From Perilla frutescens (lineage: Eukaryota; Streptophyta; Magnoliopsida; Lamiales; Lamiaceae), in assembly GCA_026008535.1 (NCBI GenBank), contig BRKX01000002.1, positions 34,153,501 through 34,217,500 of the forward strand: a DNA stretch of 64,000 nucleotides, given 5' to 3'. Of this stretch, positions 32,510 to 44,940 are shown piece by piece; position 1 is the stretch's first letter, and the number at the start of each line of letters is the position of its first letter. Made by a program: the position numbers and the translations under genes. Under the pieces are notes generated by a model. That model saw only the letters and a list, made by a program, of their open reading frames with translations. It ran no database searches and was not told where the DNA came from.

Positions 32510-35160
32510 TTTAGTAGTTGAAGCCATTAACACTGACCAAAATAGGCCTAGGCCTATGGGAATTCTAGGCTATATTATTATAGGCCCATAATTTTTGTGA
32601 GTCGGACTAAAATAATTATAACGAAGGCACGTGAGCAGCCTAAAACTCGTTTATGCTCCCTTAACTTGATCAGGTTTCACGAACTTTGAATGTATTTGAT
32701 AATTGCCTTCAATCTTGACTCATAAATAAATGGATCATATTTAAATTTAGAATACTTGCTCAACTTGATTCAATTACACCTCTCTATGTACTTAATTTGA
32801 TAAGATACATGACTCATTAGATAGCACATACATGATAAGATACACTGGGATCATTAGAAAAACATAAGCTAACTATATTTTTATTTCTAATATTTATAGT
32901 GTAACTGAAGCAATTATATTTTATTTTTACAAAAAAAATTGACATTTTTTTTTCTCAATTCTATAATGCTCTATGATGATTCGGACATTTAGGTAGGGTT
33001 GGTTCAAGTCAATTTCGGTGTTGCTAAAAAAAAGGTTATTCAAATTTACATAAATATAAGAAATTTATATTTTAAGATAAATTGATATGAAATCGTGTCA
33101 ATTCCGAATTTTAGCAGGAATCGGGTCGGGTCTATTATGGGGTTTTTTTAAAGTAACATTAGGTCGGATTTGAAATGAGTAAAATCTTATCTTATTAAAT
33201 ATCACCACTCCTACCACACAAACACACACACACATGATGAAATTTGAAAATGCAGTTAGCAGTAGTAGATTGACACATCGACATGAAATGAAAATATCAT
33301 AAGCTCTCATATTTGAAGTGGTTGTGGCAATGAATGACATGTCACATTCGACATATTTATTTTTGAAATTATATTATCGCCAATAGTCCATTGAATAACA
33401 ATTAAAAGTTGGAGAAGTTATTAAAGTTAAGTTTGGGTATTAATTTATTTGTTTTGAGGAGACTCGCGAACTTCCTATAGTAATACAATGGTCCAAGTAA
33501 AAAATAAAAGAAGAGAAAAATATATCTAATTACATGAATTTATTGTTATATATTATGCTATATACTTTTATAATATATTGTTCAGAATGTTTCAAAACCT
33601 AACATGATATAAATCCGATTTTTTAATTGTAATAAATTTATTTTATATGAATTTGTAATGTATTTTTTATGATACGCTGTAAGAGTTGAACTCTTAAAAT
33701 GTAATTCAATATTGTGAACTTAGTTATAATTCAAAAAATCCTATCATTGAAAGAATCATAATCCAGGCAATATTTTAACATAAATGTTGCTCAAAATGTA
33801 ATTCAATATAAAATTATTTTTACTTTAAATCAAATTACTGCAATACTTATATGGAAAAAGAATACACACACACACATGTGTGTGTGTGTGTTTTTTTTTT
33901 GCTACATGAATATAATAAAAATAGTAATTAATCAGATGCAATATATGGCTTTAGAATTTGGTTTTTTTTTTGAGAAAAGAATTTGGTTTATTAGATTAGA
34001 TTTATATCTATTGTCAAATTATGCTAGCCCGCATAATGGATATATATGTTGTGTGTGTGTGTGGACATATTTAATGAGAAATACGCATATTATTCTTCAT
34101 TTTTCTTTTTATTTATTTTATCTAGAATCAAACAAAATAAAATTTCTCACATTCAAGGGGTTAATCGGGTCAAGTTCAAAAGTTCAAGAGCTAACTGAGT
34201 TGAGTTTGAAAATTTAAAGGTTAGCTGGACATAATTTAGTTGTGTCAAGATGCTATTTGAGAAATAGTTTAGGGGCAAATTGAACGAGAACCCATTTATA
34301 TATGATTATAATGAATAAAATTTTATCATTCAAGGATTTTCAGCTAAAAAATAATTAAGCAAACTAGAAAATTCTAAAAATAATGTGTAACTTTGATACA
34401 TAATTGAAAATTACAAATTACAACTTCAATAATAAAACATAATAAAAGGAAGAAAAATTAAATAAAAGAAATATAAAAAATCGTGAAATTGTTGATTCAA
34501 ACCGCGGATCACGATCTCGAATTAGAAGTTGGTTAGCCGTATAACGAAGGTTTGATTCCGGAACATTAACAAAATTAATACCGTATGTTATTTAACAAGA
34601 GAATGATAATGTATGTGCGTAACAAATTTATTATTAAATTACCATTACACATGTGCGATGCACGGAGCGTCATATATTAAGCACAAAGTGTCATATTTTA
34701 TAATTTTATAAAATTAAATAATTTAATATGAGAATAGTGATAGTAAAATGAGACGATAATGTAGAAATTGTAATATATATATATATATATATATATATTT
34801 GGATAAAATATTATGACAAACAAACATAAAATTTTAGAAGTTACAAATTTAAAAATACTTCTTTGTTTATGAAATTTTCATTGATTTAGAATCGAAACTA
34901 TCATTATCACTTGACAGTTATAGAACTATATACTATCAACTATATCAATCGACAATAGTACAAAAGTAAAATCAACAAAATTATCAATTGTGGCCAAATT
35001 TATCAAGTTTCATGTAGATATGAATTTAATTTCATATGTAGAAGTACTTGTCAGTCCGAAAATACGACACAAAATTGTAATAATAATTATTTTTAGTAAA
35101 TTAAAATATATGAAATGAGAAGTATGAGTGTAGTAATATTTGACTACAAAAACTGGTCGT
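32510..35160. other. AT-rich intergenic region
   Basis: No gene recognised. Contains short CA/TG microsatellites (33212-33234, 33862-33891, 34050-34062) and a TA tract near 34770-34797. Confidence 0.45.
33862..33891. repeat. CA-TG palindrome
   Basis: A CA run joins directly to a TG run (ACACACACACATGTGTGTGT), making a perfect inverted repeat able to extrude as a cruciform. Confidence 0.9.
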
Positions 35161-35165
35161 TGGAA

Positions 35166-35533
35166 GTGGATCATCTCTTGTGCACTTTGGCACAACAGAT
35201 AAAATTGCATACAAACATCAACATTTTGTTTGATTTTTCTTTTTCTCCTATTTTTTATTTCAATTTTGTTTTTATTTCTCCTTTATATTTAGTCATTTTT
35301 ATTATATTTAATATTAGTTTTTAGTTAAACATTTTTATTAGGATTGATCTTTCATAATTAGGGCTATTTTTTTTTGCTAATCAATTCACGTAGGATTTAT
35401 ATATAATAATTAATTTTTTTAATAAATTCTAAATTTTAAATATAATTTATATCGTAGTTATTGAATTTTATAGTGAGCTTTAGTATTTAAAAAAAACTTT
35501 ATTAAAATGGCACAACCTCAGCACAATAGAAGA
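35166..35533. mobile_element. AT-rich TIR element (MITE-like)
   Basis: The left end CTCTTGTGCACTTTGGCACA resembles the complement of the right end CTTCTATTGTGCTGAGGTTG, then TGCCATTTTA. Both sides are flanked by GATCAT. The interior is AT-rich with AATTAGGGCTATTTT, reminiscent of the elements at 1027 and 2968. Confidence 0.45.
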
Positions 35534-35539
35534 TCATGA

Positions 35540-36710
35540 TCCATATATGATCGTCCATTCCATAATTTTATGTGATGATTAAATAATATTTATGTAATGA
35601 ATGTTAATGATATTAATTAATCTAATACTAAAGAGAAATATAAATTAATTGGAAAAAAATCTAAAAAAGAAAAATAACTTGTATTATTTAGGAATTCATG
35701 TAATTTTGTGGGTTATAGCTCTATAATATCATTTACAACACTTTTTGATGTGTTTAAATTGATAAAAAAAAATTCAATATAATATAACAATTCTTTTATA
35801 TTACAGTTGGATGGATATTAACTAATTCATTAAAAAATATTGATTTAGTCATACACATCAATTGAGTAAAGTTATAGTCAAATAAGTATTTCAGTTAATA
35901 TTGAATGAAGTTAATATTGAATGAAGTGACAGATATGTGGATTTTATTCGATTGTACAACATAAAAAAATTATCACCCTATTACTCATTCTTCTCTAATA
36001 AAAACGAAATTGATATTTGCTGGATATATATGTATATGCAATTTAAAATTTAATCTTATAAATAATTACATTGTAACATTCCATATTCTGATCAAATTGA
36101 AAATGAAGTTACATTATAACTTTTAAAAAATCGTATGTTAAGCAATAAATAATTAAACAGTCAATTCTATATTAATATAAAACTGTGAATGAAAATTTAA
36201 AGTTGTATATTGCTTATAATTGCATATTGTTGATTAAAGAAATCATAAAAAAACTCAGAAATTGTACAACAGTTAAAAGTTCAAAATGGTATTTCTAAAC
36301 AATAAAAATATTAAATTGTATACTAATGACCATTGTAATTTCATTTGAAGTGGTACAAATAATTTTGAATTTTTAGTATTAATATTGTAACGTGCATCAA
36401 CAGTATAAAAATACCAATTTAAAATAACTACATCCAACCATTTCACTTTGTCATGACAATAATTTACACGTTTCATATGTTATAGAAATTACTGATGGCA
36501 TTTTTTTCTCTAATTTGATTAATCAAGTCATTTATATACACATTAAATAAATAAATAAATAAAATACTAAAGTCTCTAATGCGTATGACTTCTAATTATT
36601 AATGCTTCAAACTTTAAAATAAATAACAACAAATTTAGCATAAAATTATTAGACAAAAATATAGAGGCTCACAGTATTATCATTTGAAGTAAAGAAGAAG
36701 ACTATTTAAC
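35540..36710. other. AT-rich intergenic region, nothing recognised
   Basis: No open frame with recognisable content, no clear repeat. Confidence 0.45.
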
Positions 36711-36713
36711 ATT

Positions 36714-37640
36714 TCATTCTCCTAAAATCAAATTTATATAATAGAATATGAATTCTTGTAATAATATATCACACATATTCAGGACTGCGATGAAAACCTC
36801 CTTAACAGACTCAGGAACCCACTGGAGAAATTTCGAACAGATTCTGGCACCGATAAGAAACGTCTGGGACGGAATTTGGAACAAACTTGAAAATCCCTTG
36901 GACAGGATTTGGAACAAACAACAAACTGGGTTTGGAATGAAATTTAGTCGAGTCAAGGAGACCTCTTTACGCAAGAAAATTACTCCCCGGCTAGTGCTCA
37001 CAATATTGGCGTTTGTCTCTCAAAGATAAAAAAAGCTTCGTCCTTCTCGAATGTAGTACCACAAGTCTAGAAGGCTCCGATGTACTAGATAAATGCAAAA
37101 ATTGGGAAGCTACAAACTTGAAAAAGATGATGCAATTTGTTAGAGATTTTTCGTATGAAAAACTCATGGAGAACTTTATTTTTCCTATCATGGAAGAATG
37201 TTTATTTATAGACACACATTCGACCTCATCCGTGATTAGGATTTGAGCATTCACACCACCTCTAGTGATGAAAGCATCTACCACTTCATTAACTACTCCG
37301 CCTCATTTAACTACATGAGGAGTGGCAACCCTCTACTATTGCAGAAAAAATTACTCCACTATCATAAGTAGAGTCAGTTACACTCCTGAAAATCAGGAGT
37401 CACATTCATGTACACCAATAGGTTGGACACCGTTCTGTCCCTGAATCTGTTCATGACAGATGACCCAACACTTGATCAAAATCGACTAAAATAGATTTTG
37501 GGCGAGGTCCAAATCCAACTAAGTCCAAATCAAAGTTCACCCCATGACCAAAGCCAAAACACGAGACAATGTCACTATTACTATAATTGTTCATGACCTG
37601 GGAACACGAACGGGAACGAACACTGGCACGAGTGTGCTCA
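36714..37640 (-). other. Possible retrotransposon leader/LTR-like segment
   Basis: On the minus strand a TCTATAAATAAAC TATA-like phrase (37205-37217) is followed by an untranslated-leader-like stretch with direct repeats of TTTGTTCCAAATTC/TCC (36860-36920). The open frames are short and unrecognised. It looks like the promoter/leader half of an old LTR element, but no partner LTR or primer site was found. Confidence 0.3.
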
Positions 37641-37647
37641 TTGATAG

Positions 37648-39170
37648 GTCCATTTATTTCATATTTTTATGGGTATTTTAGTCTCTCTAAATGTTCTTTT
37701 AGTGTCTTTTGTGTCAGAAAAGAACCAGGTAGGTGAATTGGGCATGGCAAGAGTGGAATCTGGCGAAAGATATATTTTGCCTATATATTTCAATGAAATC
37801 AAAGCTTTAAAGGGCACCCAAGAACTTCTTCAGTGAGATACATACAAAAGGGAAGCATTCTGGGCATATCAGATAAGGATCAAACTGACTAAATGATGTC
37901 ATGCCCATAATACTTGTGCAGATTCGACCATGGCAGTAAAGAGGGCATTTGCGGAAAACACGGGATCTATTGGAAGGGATAACGCTGGAGATGATTGGGT
38001 CAATGTTGGAGGCTATTTTAAGCAGATAGAGATTGCTGGAAATAGAGATAGAGATCAATGAGCGAAGATAAGGTGAATCCCTGAAATATCGGGATCAAGC
38101 CAACAAACCTGAAGATAAGGTTTATCCAGTAAAGGCTGAATTGGGCACAATAATTTTGGAAGCAGTTGAAGACCCCACATGTGGGGGGATTTGAATTTGG
38201 ATGTTCTTCTATTTAAACTAGTTCTTTTTGGAAACAAAACAACTTCGCACGTTTACAATTTCTGCACTTTACATTTTGTACTTTAATTTCTGTTTTAAAG
38301 TTACTTCAGCAGCAAGAACAATCTCGGGCCATATGCCCGCAGGAGTAGGATTGCTTTTGATGTTCAACGTTGGTGTTGAGCAAAGTTATAATTTAATTCA
38401 GTAAGTTTTTATTCTCTAACATGTCTTTAATTTCTACATTTTCAATTCTATCTATCATGAGTAGCTAGATCTTTAATTCTGGGAAATGAACGACAGATAA
38501 ATATTTAAATACACTCGAATATTCATGAGACCTTATCGGTATATTACTGTATGAATAAGTTTCTATCGAGTTTTGTTCTTGTTCTAAGTGAGAGTGTGTT
38601 TAATATGCCTTATGTGGCTGATCACTCTTTAGTTATAATGGGTACACCAGAGTTAAACGGATTAATGAATCGTGACTGTGTGTTAATCTCATGGTAATTG
38701 AGAATTTGGTGGGTTGTTGTGGGCACACGAGGAATCAATAAACACAACAAACTTGCGTTCGTCTAGGGCACAAGACTGTTTGTTCATTTACATCTCTTAG
38801 GGGAAACGGGAGGTGGGTGATAGGTTAGGGGTTTAATTGAAGAGAAACTCACTTTTAAATATGTTCCGAAAGGATGAATAAAGAGACGTAACGAGGAATC
38901 CGGTCTCTATAATTGAGTGATGTAGTTATGTTGGAAGAGTCGTGTGCCCATGATCGAGTGAGTTTTATTTAAACTGAATTTTAGTTCAAATTCCGAAAAC
39001 TTTTGTTAGTTGATATTTCTCTTATTTACTTTTGCATATTTAAATTCCAGTAAAGTGACAATATAATCCAAACCCCTCTTTGTGATTGGTGACCTGAAAT
39101 TAAGATCACATCAGAGAGTTGTGGGATCGATCCTTACTCACTGCTAGCTACGCTTGCCGTGGGCATATGA
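37648..39170 (+). repeat. Long LTR-like dispersed repeat, plus-strand copy
   Basis: Starts TGATAGGTCCATTTATTTCA. The same family is found on the minus strand at 53728-52316 plus 43833-43620. Shared landmarks in order: AAAGAACCAGG, GTGGCTGATCACTC, GAATCGTGACTGTGTGTT, GTTGTTGTGGGCACA, TTCGTCTAGGGCACA, GAGGAATCCGGTCTC, and CCTTACTCA near the end. No long coding region. The exact right end was not fixed; it probably lies near GTGGGCATA at about 39170. Confidence 0.7.
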
Positions 39171-39725
39171 GAACAAGTTTATTTTGATCGTGAAACGACC
39201 ACGTGTTACTCACACACTTGTGTATATCAGATATTACACTCAAGTAATTACACACTTAAGTAGAAGCTTAATAAGCTTAAGCTTCAATTGCATAAACACC
39301 ATTTTATGTGACCAACTCAATGATTATCTAATTTAACATAGATAAATTATAAACTATTTAACTCCTCCAAATTTAAATAAATAAGTCACTAAAAATCAGA
39401 TAAATTGAAACTAAACAATTCACTTTATTAAACCTAATTATCCAACAAAATATTCAATTTTTATCGTTGATCCTAACATTTTTCATGTATTAATTCAATC
39501 ATTTAATCATTAGCACATATGTTGCTACTATAACCTTTTGTCTTTTATTTAATTTAATTGAATATCCTCTTTTATGGAAAAAGTGAGTTGCGAACATTTA
39601 TGCTAATCAGTAAAAGCTAGAACTTTTTTTTTGTAATTCCTCATAATATAGAACTACCCACACATAAGAATAAGAACAAGTTTTACTCAATACATACAAC
39701 CGGATGTCATCTGCAGGTTACCATC

Positions 39726-39728
<3 letters not shown>
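39171..39728. other. AT-rich intergenic region
   Basis: Contains an inverted phrase around TAGAAGCTTAATAAGCTTAAGCTTC (two overlapping AAGCTT palindromes, 39263-39287), but no gene or element could be assigned. Confidence 0.4.

Positions 39729-39803
<75 letters not shown>
39729..39803. repeat. (AAT)n microsatellite
   Basis: About 25 perfect trinucleotide units directly before a SINE-like segment. Confidence 0.95.
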
Positions 39804-39805
<2 letters not shown>

Positions 39806-39985
39806 TCCTCTTGGAAATGGCCTAGTGGTAACCAAAGGTCTCGAGTTCAAAACCCACAACCAACACCACCAAGTGTGAGCCTGTCACCTGATTTATCTCT
39901 CATGTATGGTTTACAGGGGCGGGGTTTACCCGGTGCACACTTCGCCAAGTGTTTTTATTCTGATCCGCTTCTTCTACTTTTATAG
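39804..39985 (+). mobile_element. tRNA-derived SINE-like element
   Basis: Carries an A-box-like TGGCCTAGTGGTAACC and, about 30 bases on, a B-box-like GAGTTCAAAACC, the internal Pol III promoter of a tRNA-derived SINE. The non-coding body ends in GGGGCGGGGTTTACCCGG, a CACTTCGCCAAGTG hairpin and a T-rich tail. Flanking duplications were not identified. Confidence 0.6.
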
Positions 39986-40086
39986 AAGATCTAAATCGAC
40001 TTCTCTTCAAGGAAAAAGTCAGTATCCCTTATTGATTACAGATCAAGAAAGATAAGACTTTTATTGTTGAGCGTTATCTTTTAGAA

Positions 40087-40554
40087 TCATTCTTTATTGA
40101 TCTTCGATCCTCTTTTTTCCATGCAAGGACTCGGAATCTTATAGACTGCAGCATAGGATAATTCTTGATAACAACCAGCAACTTGCAACACGTGTGCATT
40201 CATCACAGGACTCAATCTAGACTGATCTGCATTCTGGTTGCTAAAGCTAGTAGATGTACATCTAGCTTTACACCGTTCTGAACACCATCCAAAATCTCTC
40301 ATCTTTGTCTGATGAATTGACACTGGTGAAAATACCAAGCTTTGAAGTCTCCCGTATTCAATCTTTTTTATTCGTACAGTGAAAATTTGAACATTAGGCG
40401 GTACATCATGTCGAATACCTAGCCAAAAACATAAGGATATGCCATCTTCATAATGAAAATCTTTAAGACATAAACGCCTGCAGTAACAATTTTGATTAGA
40501 CATTTTCTCTTGTGACAAGATTAGAATTCGTAAGATTACTACTTGACATAGCAT
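40087..40554 (-). other. Unrecognised 155-codon open frame
   Basis: Uninterrupted frame with several cysteines (CYCRRLCL, GWCSERCKARC), next to a Copia remnant. Codon use is not distinctive and no domain is recognised. It may be chance or part of an old element. Confidence 0.2.
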
Positions 40555-40579
40555 GTTAGCTAAAGTTTAAACTACATTA

Positions 40580-41800
40580 GATGGATGTCAAGATTGTCTT
40601 TCTTAATGATTTCCTCAACAAACCTGTGTATGTTGCATAACCCAAAGGGTTTGAAGATCCTCACTTTTCAGATCATGTCTACAAGCTCAAGAAAGCTTTG
40701 TATGATCTGGAACAAACTCCTTCTACTTGGTATGAAAGACTTGCAAACTACTTGCTAAGTATAGATTACAGAAGAGGAGAAGAAGACAAGACATTGTTCA
40801 TTAGAAAGGATGACAATGTTGTTATCACCGTTCAAATTTATGTTAATGATATCATATTAGGGTCAAAGTCCGAAAAGATGGTTAAGAATTTATGTTAATG
40901 ATATCATATCAAGGACATGGAGACAAAATTTGAGATAAGCTTGATTGGAGACCTAAAGTACTTCTTAGGACTACAGATCAAGCAAACTGAAGAAAGTATA
41001 TTTATATCTCAATCCAAATATACAATAAATCTTGTCAAGAAGTTTGGTCTAGAAAGTTGTAAAGACAAAAGAATTTCAATCGGGACATCCATCAAGATCA
41101 CAAAGGATGATGCTGAAGTTGAAGCCGATCAATCTCTCTACAGAAACATGATTGAAAGCTTGTTATATCTGACTACAAGCATGCCTGACATAACATACAG
41201 TGTAGATATTTGTGCTCGATATCAAGCATGCCTCAAAGAAAGTCACATGAAGGTTATGAAAAACATCATTAAGTATGTTAGTGGAACATCTAAGTATGGA
41301 CTTTGGTATTCTTCTGACATAACTTCAAGCATTGTGGCTTATTGTGATGCAGACTGGGTAGGTTTCCCAGATGATAGGAAAATCACTTCAGGTGCTTGTT
41401 TCTTTGTAGGAAATAATCTTGTTTTCTAGTTCAGTAAAAAGAAGAATAGTATTTCGCCATCAACAGCTAAAGTCGAGTACATTGCTGCAGGAAGCAGTTG
41501 TACTTAGATTATGTGGATTCTACACATGATAAAAGATTATGAGGTTGCACATGATATCCATATCCTTTTCTATGACAACATAAGTGCAATAAATATCTCA
41601 AAGAATGCATTCCAACATTTGAGGATCAAACACATTGATACCAGACATCACTACATCAGAAGTTTAATTGAAGAAAAAGTTCTGAAGATAGAGCATGTCA
41701 ACATAGAAGATCAACTTGCTGATTTGTTCACCAAAGGCTTAGATACTGTAAGGTTCAATAAGCTAAAATCTGCATTGGGTCTTCGCATCTACAATTAATC
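40580..41800 (+). pseudogene. Ty1/copia reverse transcriptase-RNase H remnant
   Basis: Reading through stops, the order is VYKLKKALYDLEQTPSTWYE, IYVNDIILGS (the YVDD active site, here YVND), GDLKYFLGLQIKQTEESIFI, SQSKYTINLVKKFGLES and the RNase H start YCDADWVGF. It continues through YEVAHDIHILFYDNISAINI and KHIDTRHHYIRSL to LADLFTKGLD near the end. The catalytic Asp in YVDD is replaced by Asn, and stops lie at about 40638, 40896, 41427 and 41505. The style is SIRE-like. LTRs for it were not recognised. Confidence 0.85.
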
Positions 41801-42889
41801 AGCCTAGGTGGTTTGTGACTGTGTTTATTTCAGACTCAACATGAACATGGAGACTCCTATAAAGAAAGGGCTAAATTGGAGAATTCATGAAAAAAGTTCA
41901 TTGAAGATGTTCATAAACATCCTGAATATGAACGATGTTCATGTACTTTATCTAAAATGACTAGTTCTCGACTCTGCATATTCAAAAGATTGACTACGGA
42001 TTTGGCAAGATTTCACTCCAAATTTTATGTCTTACAGATACTATTGCGATATCATGATAAATAGATGATCTCTTTAAAAGATTCTCACCTAGATCAGTTT
42101 TGTAATTCTTACATTCTGAAATTCTGATATCCACCTGCTCTCTCTCTCTCTCTCTCTCTCAAAATTCTTAGTCATTTCTTCTGATATTTCATATTTTTTT
42201 ATCATACCTTCTTATCAATCCCAAAAAAGCACCTTATAAACCAAGAATGAAACAAGGAAGAGTCACATATATTAGTAGGACTATCAATGAAGATACATGC
42301 ATGGATGATTTTGATATGAAAGTTCATGGACTTGATTTCAAGGATGTCGCTCGCATGCTTTGTCAAATACTACAAAAATAAATCACAATTAGACAACCTT
42401 TTATTAACAACGATTGCAAAAGGATATTATAACTTTACCATTCGATTAGCATACTCGGCCGACTGGCACTGCACATTAAAACCTCTATAGTCACCCGAAG
42501 GAAATAAAAAGGATTCGTCATTGTTGGAGAATTTAACAAGAGATAATGTCAAAAACAAACAGTATTAATAAATAGAATAGATCTTAACAGGTTCTTCCAA
42601 ATTCATCCCTCTCGCTGAAGTCGAGTCTGTCATTGTTAAATTTTTCCTGAAAAAAGAACACAATAAAACACAGAGAATATAGAGAATATGAATTATATAA
42701 TGATGGTGAGAAACATATTCTAGAATATGCAATTAATATAAAGGCAGATTTGGAACCAACTACCCATATCACACGGGTATTATTACATGCCTAAAAAAGT
42801 TTAAAATTGGTCCCTCTCAATCAAAAACCCAAAATAAGATTACAGAATCCCAAAAGAACACAAAAAAAGATTATACAATCCTAATAGTT
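41801..42889. other. Flank of the Copia remnant, unassigned
   Basis: Holds a CT microsatellite (about 42137-42160) and short unrecognised frames. It may include the 3' untranslated part of the remnant. Confidence 0.35.
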
Positions 42890-43430
42890 GTTAGGCCATG
42901 CAGACTCAGTCGCCAGTCTCGGTTTGCCAATCCATCTACATTGAGCACCCTCAAAGAACCGCATGTACCAGTCCAGATCGATCCGTTTAGCCTTTTTAAT
43001 GTCGAAAACATACCGGAGCAGTATCTCCTACATTAAGACATATTATTAGATTGAATAAGAAATATGATAAACGGTGTGGAATAGAACTACAATACTTACT
43101 TCCTCATGCATCTTCCGATCATAAACAGCGCCATGAACCCTCCTCATCCAGACAACATCCTCAAAACTATCTTTCAGTTCTTGCATGTTTGCCACAATTT
43201 GCCCTAGAAAAAAAAACACTTCTTGAACCCATACCAAAAAAACTGGGACACACTGAGAAAGAAGTCACGGACTTGTTGATCATTGGAAAGATTCAATCTT
43301 TTCGATTCATCGATCCAAAGATGAAGAAGGCATTGTTCATCGAGTTTTTCCCAAGCTTGATTCATCATGGCTGTGAAGGAATAGTGAAGACGGTGAATAC
43401 TTTGATTGACCTTTGATATAATTCTGAATT
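42890..43430 (-). pseudogene. Degraded coding fragment of unknown identity
   Basis: On the minus strand, peptides such as SFTAMMNQAWEKLDEQCLLH, LSNDQQVRDFFLSVSQFFWY, ELKDSFEDVVWMRRVHGAVY and DIKKAKRIDLDWYMRFFEGA lie in order but in different frames, with an apparent CTCCTACATT-type intron border near 43025. This suggests an old spliced gene, perhaps transposon-borne. I do not recognise it. Confidence 0.3.
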
Positions 43431-43619
43431 AAAAAAAGGAAGAAATCAACGGTTGATATTCTATAATTAAAACTCGAGAAATGGTATGCAGAAGATCAAC
43501 GGTTGATACACAATTAATCAATGGTGTATGCAGAAAGCCATTAAATCTACTCTCCTTGGAAATAGGTCTAATTAGGGCTTACCGTGTTTTGGTTCAATCT
43601 GTAATGATTACAGATAGAA

Positions 43620-43833
43620 AAAATTAATTAAATGTATTAAAACGGGAGCCTTTACCGTGTATGGAACAATTTGTAATGTGACGCGCGGTCATTTCGTGCT
43701 CAAAAAATAATTTATAACTCATGTGCCCACAACGAGCATAGCCAGCTAATGAGTAAGGGTCAATCCCACATACAGCTATTGTGATTTCACCTTGAAGTAA
43801 CCAATCACAAAAGGGGGTTTGGTTTGTTGTCAC
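43620..43833 (-). repeat. Distal end of the split LTR-like repeat (minus copy)
   Basis: Continues the minus-strand copy interrupted by the Copia element. TTTTGTGATTGGTTACTTCA, CCCTTACTCATTAGCTGGC and CGTTGTGGGCACATGAG correspond to the end of the plus-strand copy near 39080-39170. It ends with GTCAC (43829-43833), one half of the Copia target duplication. Confidence 0.75.
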
Positions 43834-44653
43834 TGTAGTGGTACAGGCCTAGCTAGGGGATTCACTACTTGTTTCCCCGTCTCTTGCGGTCTATCACACT
43901 TGCTACTCAAGTAGCTAGACTCAAAGAAGCACTATTACAGTTGATTACAATCAATCACAGTAAAGAACAAGCTTCAAATCTTCACAGCAGGGAGAGATTC
44001 TTCACAACAAGCCTCAGAGGTGAAGGTCAGTTAAACTTTCAAGGTTCTTCACAGGCTTTGGAGGCACCAGTCAACAGATCTGAAACAAAGCACACAAGCC
44101 CAGTGAGTTCAGAGAGAGAGAGAGAGAGAGAGAGAGCCGTAGATCAAAGTGACAAGAAAAGACAGAGAAGCAGTAGAGGTGGGAAAAGTGTGCTCGGGGC
44201 ACGGTGGCTCAGATTTTCCCACAGGAGACGGTAACAGCAACTCCAGCGACCGAAAAAGACCCAGACCAGGGAGGGGATGGTGAGATGATCACCCACGAAG
44301 CGCACTCAAGCTTTCTTTCTTAGAGAACAACCCAGCCGTCTACACTCATAGGCCAACAGGAATCGCAGACAGATTCCGGCCAGAGAAATCTAGACCGGCG
44401 GCAAGAAACACGGTGAGAGAGAGAGCTTTTCAGATTAGGGTTAGGGGAATCGGTGAGTGGCTTGAGAGAGAAGGGGGCTCTCTCGCACATTATAGAGAGT
44501 TCCAGAACATAGGGAATGATAAACAACAATAATGCTGAGTAAAGAGGGAGGTGGAACGTCGGGTTAGGGTTAAGGGTTAAGGGTAGTGGGCCGGGTAGAA
44601 AATAAATCAAATGGGCCTGGGGAGGGGAAAGGCCAAATGGGCCAATTTCAACA
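43834..44653 (-). repeat. Copia 3' LTR (820 bp)
   Basis: Matches 51505-52310, with small indels. Contains an AG microsatellite (about 44107-44136) that is longer than in the other LTR. A 14-bp run is present here but absent in the other copy near 44504. Confidence 0.92.
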
Positions 44654-44940
44654 TTTCCACCTTTGGCCCTGTTGGTCTTTTCCATCACCAATGAGTTACC
44701 TGCCAAAAAGAAACACAAGAGATTATCATCATAGCCATAATATTTTTACTCTAATTTATCACAAAGACAAACTCAGAGAGGGTGGAGTAGATACTATGCG
44801 TATCTAATCCAGTCTCAACACAAGAGACCAACCCAAATATTGAAACAAGTCTCAGGTCTGAACAACATGACCATTCCAGACTTAAATCACCTAGCTTAAG
44901 TACCAAGGGTAAGTCACCAATTGTTACACAGCCCCTAGGG

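Noticed and set aside
34480..34620. Possible tRNA or structured RNA (GGTTTGATTCCGGAAC phrase)
   Set aside because: A T-loop-like phrase is present but no matching acceptor stem, D-arm or anticodon arm could be folded.
39704..39985. 93-codon frame starting in the AAT microsatellite
   Set aside because: Poly-Ile from the repeat followed by SINE-like non-coding sequence.
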